A DNA stretch of 11,096 bases from assembly GCA_003024985.2 (NCBI GenBank), contig PXIH01S0035333.1, one strand, 5' to 3'. Source of the DNA: Euperipatoides rowelli (Eukaryota > Onychophora > Udeonychophora > Euonychophora > Peripatopsidae). Position 1 is the stretch's first letter. Every line of letters begins with the position of its first letter. The notes below the pieces were generated by a model, which was not told the DNA's origin, did not search any database, and was given only the letters and a program-made list of their open reading frames with translations. Below, in pieces: positions 8,446 through 11,096 of this stretch. Made by a program: the position numbers and the translations under genes.

Positions 8446-8711
8446 TCTCGTTCCGTCAGCTTGATGAGCCGAAGGCATATGCCGAGGGGTTCGGGTTCGC
8501 ACCTCGGCTTGGGCAGTTAAGGAACGGTTTTTTCCCTAGCTTTAACAGCTCGCCTCGGTTTTTCCAAGCACGCTGCCCTTGTAACATCAAGGAACCTGTA
8601 TTTAGTGATTTGAATCAGATATTATATGGTTAATTATAAGTTTAATTTAAGTAACCAAAAAAAAATACATTTCTTCTCCTCTTGGAGAGGAAATTTATTT
8701 TTAAATAAAAA
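8445..8711 (+). mobile_element. tRNA-derived SINE, left copy, box A lost
   Basis: A non-autonomous retroposon of about 267 bp on the plus strand, bounded by the 13-bp duplication at 8433-8445 and 8712-8724. It starts GTCTCG, keeps a polymerase III box B (GGTTCGCACC, 8494-8503), and continues with a body (GGCTTGGGCAGTT, then GCTGCCCTTGTAACATC) and a tail segment (GTAACC-A9-TACATTTCTTC) ending in an A-rich run. Aligned with the copy at 8810-9073, it lacks about 15 bases of the head including box A, and has an insertion of about 14 bases near 8524-8545. Without box A its own transcription should be poor, so it is probably a dead copy. GC content of the head and body is well above that of the flanks. 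The family name is not known to me. Confidence 0.85.
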
Positions 8712-8724
8712 AATAATACAATAG
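8712..8724. repeat. Target-site duplication of left SINE, right copy
   Basis: Exact match to AATAATACAATAG at 8433-8445, directly following the SINE tail. Confidence 0.85.
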
Positions 8725-8794
8725 TAAAATTGAAGGAAATAATATATCTTATTAAATCAATATTTTTTATTTTTTTTTGAGCTTTTAAATATAG

Positions 8795-8809
8795 AAACAA
8801 TTTAGGAAT
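8795..8809. repeat. Target-site duplication of right SINE, tail side
   Basis: AAACAATTTAGGAAT, identical over 15 bases to 9074-9088. The bases just outside differ, so the duplication is sharply bounded. It marks the tail end of the minus-strand SINE. Confidence 0.9.
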
Positions 8810-9073
8810 TTTTTTTAAGAAATAAATTTCCTCTCCAAGAGGAGAAGAAATGTATTTTTTTTTGGTTACTTAAATTAAACTTATAATTGACTATAATATC
8901 TGATTGAAAACACTAAATACAGGTTCCCGATGTTACAAGGGCAGCGGACCAGAAAATCCAGGCGAGCCGCCAAACCGCTCCCCAACTGCCCAAGCCGGAG
9001 GCGCGAACCTGTACACCTTGGCACACGCCCTCAGTTCATCAAGCAAAAGTGAATCCGCTCGACCACGGGAGAC
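8810..9073 (-). mobile_element. tRNA-derived SINE, right copy, with boxes A and B
   Basis: A 264-bp retroposon on the minus strand, the more complete of the two copies. The head begins at 9073 with GTCTCCCGTGGTCGAGCGG, which contains box A (TGGTCGAGCGG, 9065-9055). Box B GGTTCGCGCC follows at 9009-9000. The wide A-to-B spacing suits descent from a long-variable-arm tRNA (Leu or Ser type). The body (GGCTTGGGCAGTT, GCTCGCCT, GCTGCCCTTGTAACATC) and the tail (AATTTAAGTAACC-A9, then a CCTCT-TGG-AGAGG hairpin) match the left copy, ending in an A-rich run. A 15-bp target-site duplication flanks it. The open frames at 8904-9143 and 8933-9151 are by-products of its GC-rich body, not genes. The tRNA-like head is not a functional tRNA. 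Confidence 0.9.
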
Positions 9074-9088
9074 AAACAATTTAGGAAT
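9074..9088. repeat. Target-site duplication of right SINE, head side
   Basis: Exact 15-base match to AAACAATTTAGGAAT at 8795-8809, directly abutting the SINE 5' end. Confidence 0.9.
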
Positions 9089-9163
9089 GTGGGAAATGAT
9101 AGCTATTAATGTAAGCCAAGATAATAAAAAAATACAAATATAATTTGACATTCAGTCATTATG

Positions 9164-9240
9164 CAGGGATTTTCAAACTGTGGTACATGCATCCACTAGT
9201 AGTACATTAATGTTGTTTCAGGTTGGTGCACAGAGATGTA
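9164..9240. mobile_element. Possible end of a hAT-like DNA element
   Basis: CAGGGATTTTCAAACTGTGG at 9164-9183, followed by GTACATGCATCCACTAGTAG, resembles the common hAT terminal pattern 'CAGnGGTTCTCAAACTGTGGTACGC...'. No matching inverted terminal repeat and no 8-bp duplication were found, so the element's far end and identity are unproven. Confidence 0.25.
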
Positions 9241-9350
9241 ACAAAAAATACCAATACATATACAGATACATTTTATTCACAACCAAATGGCTTGCAGTAA
9301 ATTTGGTTCCAGACTATTTGGGAATTTTATAGTAAAAAAAAAAAAAATAA

Positions 9351-9750
9351 TGGGTTAACCCAGGATCTCTATTAAGTTTAACACTTTTTGCATTCTATAT
9401 GAATGAGCTAATCAAAAACATTGAACATATTTACCAGACAAATACTTAAAAACAGTAAATATGCTAATAAAAATACTTTATGTAGATCGTATTTTAATAT
9501 TTCGTTCATATAAAGAAAATGTTTACACAATTTTGGAATTCTTTGAAGAGTTTAGAAATGAATCAGTTATGTCAATGAACCCCACACAAAGTTCTCATAT
9601 CAACCTAAGCACCAAAATGAATATAAATATTCTAAGATCAGCAGTCCTTAAAACTTTTATTGCTCTCCCGATTTTTTTTTTTATTCCCAAGCATGAGCAC
9701 AGTATACAGGAGATTATAAATGGAAAAGCAAAGAAATCGCATATTTTTTT
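9351..9750 (+). pseudogene. Non-LTR retrotransposon reverse transcriptase fossil
   Basis: Plus-strand remnant of a LINE reverse transcriptase in two frames. The segment 9351-9446 reads NPGSLLSLTLFAFYMNEL, matching the family motif 'RQGxxLSPxLFxLYxNDL', then stops at 9447. A frame shift leads to the open stretch from 9461, where ILYVDRILIF (9473-9502) corresponds to the catalytic 'YxDD' box with the second Asp changed to Arg, so the enzyme would be inactive. It continues FFEEF and SMNPTQSSHI, like 'f..w.l.vNp.KS..m'. NINILRSAVLKTF and PKHEHSIQEI then resemble the end of the domain ('lyk..vl.t..YG.e.W..t..h...iq'), with a probable internal deletion between them. The frame stays open to 9931, but residues after about 9750 are not recognisable. 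Motifs upstream of 9351 are missing; a 14-base A run sits at 9334-9347. The minus-strand frame at 9595-9924 is a shadow. Confidence 0.65.
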
Positions 9751-10651
9751 TAAAAATATATATATATATTTGACTATTAACAAACTAATACACCCTAAAA
9801 TCACTATTATATCCCACATGCAAAGTTTATATAGATGCATATATATTGTATGCAAAAGTAATCCACTGTCACTTAAATACTTAAAGGCTAGGAAATTAGT
9901 ACCGGTACTTAGAAATGTATCCAATAAGTGACAATTGCCGTGTTTTTAACCTCTGGTATCTATTTCAGTCATATACACCACTGGCAAATGGCAGAAATAG
10001 CTCAAAAATATTAAAATCGATCAAAAAAGGGATTATTTCACCCTTCATCATCATAGGGTTGGAGCATAGTGGGTTTAATACGTAGTAAAAGTTAGGGTTC
10101 AGTGTTAGAGTAAGGTTAGGACTGTAAATAGGTAATAAAATAAAGTTGCTATCTTTTTACTAAAATGTTACTTATTGGATCCGGGTTCTATTCTAGGTTC
10201 TCGTATTTTATCACTATAAGGTGTGTTAACATAGGGAGAACTATAGATAATAAATTTGAATCTCTTTGCTCTGTGATAAAAGTTAATGTTTATATAAAGT
10301 TTACACAATTATCTAGCAATACAAATATTTCGATGGCAATGATACTAAGTGGGTGAGAAAACTTCCAAATTGTAAATATGAAGTTTAACCTCATAAACTC
10401 ATAAAACCTACCTATATAGACACATACTGAAGCAATATAGGAAAGAAAAAATAATAATTTCATCTCTGTATTTCTTTTCTTTGTACTTTTTAGTTTGTCA
10501 TTTTAATTTTTAAAAAATTGTTTATTTTGTTCAGTCAGGTAGGAACTAATAAAATATTCAAAAGAATATTATTATAATGATAAATTTATTTTTTATTTAT
10601 GGTGCATTTTATACGCCACATTACCAATGGTTACCGATTTTGTATACACCT

Positions 10652-10665
10652 GGGGGGGGGGGGGG
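10652..10665 (+). repeat. Poly-G homopolymer of 14
   Basis: Fourteen consecutive G bases, followed by AGGAGG, in otherwise AT-rich DNA. Such a run is prone to sequencing and assembly length errors and to slippage. Confidence 0.9.
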
Positions 10666-11096
10666 AGGAGGTAAAGATACATACTGATGTACTCATTTCC
10701 CTTTAGTGGATCTTCTCAGCAAATTAAAAGGAAGTTAAAAAATCAAAGAAATGCAATTACAGTACACATGTTTATCGATTAGAAAACTCAATATAGGAAA
10801 CATAATGACATACAATGCTTTCAAACATTTCTATTATATTCTTAGTGGAAAATTTTATATTGTTTTCTCTTCAAATGCTCCAATAAAATTTTAAACATAC
10901 ATACTTTTGTAATCATTTCTCTTTAAGGATACTTAATGGTAAACATTTTTACTATTCTTAGAGGAAGAAAAGATAAAAAAAAATTCAATTAGAGAAGTTA
11001 TTGATTTGCATTTATAAGTGAACAAGAACAAATTAATAAGTAAACGAATGTCATTGTTTTCTATTCATAAATACAACTTATTTAATGACACAGACA

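Larger units (their letters stand above)
8204..11096 (+). other. ADAMTS downstream intron, incomplete
   Basis: From the donor GTAAGT at 8204 onward no further ADAMTS exon was recognised. A continuation would need a phase-2 start and the remaining cysteines of the thrombospondin repeat. The interval holds the inverted SINE pair, a possible hAT end and a reverse transcriptase fossil. From about 9930 to 11096 it is AT-rich with no supported gene; the frame at 10165-10356 shows no recognisable motif. Confidence 0.65.

Noticed and set aside
9000-9073. A tRNA gene with boxes A and B
   Set aside because: The pieces cannot form a proper acceptor stem, and the sequence continues as a retroposon with A-rich tail and target duplication; it is a SINE head.
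8445-9073. A single large foldback or MITE element
   Set aside because: Each arm has its own target-site duplication and its own A-rich tail, so two separate SINE insertions explain the inverted repeat better.
8904-9151. Open reading frames on both strands over the GC-rich block
   Set aside because: They lie inside the body and head of the minus-strand SINE, and extend past its target duplication into unrelated DNA; GC-rich SINE sequence simply lacks stop codons.
10090-10125. Telomere-like GTTAGGGTT...AAGGTTAGG
   Set aside because: Irregular, with only two or three partial units; not an array.
1-11096. CRISPR arrays, bacterial operons, riboswitches or prophage
   Set aside because: The window shows spliced exons and eukaryotic transposons; no regularly spaced repeat array or bacterial gene organisation was seen.

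Overview
The window looks like a stretch of an AT-rich animal genome, most likely an arthropod and probably an insect. There is no operon-style gene packing. The only intact coding signal is three short, widely spaced exons with canonical GT/AG splice sites and matching phases. The intervening DNA holds decayed eukaryotic transposons. The insect guess rests on the style of the gene and on one remnant that resembles uncharacterised insect ORFs; it is an inference.

The backbone is part of one plus-strand gene of the ADAMTS family (secreted zinc metalloprotease with thrombospondin repeats). Exons at 1550-1709, 3513-3602 and 8046-8203 encode the disintegrin-like/cysteine-rich segment and the start of the first thrombospondin type 1 repeat. 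Introns of 1803 and 4443 bp separate them. The upstream metalloprotease exons and the downstream exons lie outside the window or were not seen.

Region by region: 1-1549 is upstream intron with a short minus-strand fragment resembling a LINE endonuclease. Intron 1710-3512 carries a four-unit minisatellite (2184-2633) with two canonical G-quadruplex motifs on the sense strand. Intron 3603-8045 holds two minus-strand fossils, a cysteine-motif ORF (about 3777-4310) and a piggyBac-type transposase (about 5150-6654), plus a low-copy-looking repeat at 7385-7620. After exon 8046-8203, the next intron holds two copies of one tRNA-derived SINE in inverted, tail-to-tail order. Each copy has its own target-site duplication. 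A possible hAT-like end and a plus-strand non-LTR reverse transcriptase fossil (9351-9750) follow. The rest, to 11096, is intron-like and contains a 14-base G run.

The transposon coding pieces are all broken by stops and frameshifts, so the ADAMTS gene is the only likely functional gene. The most interesting structure is the inverted SINE pair. In the pre-mRNA it would fold into a double-stranded arm of about 260 bp just downstream of a coding exon.
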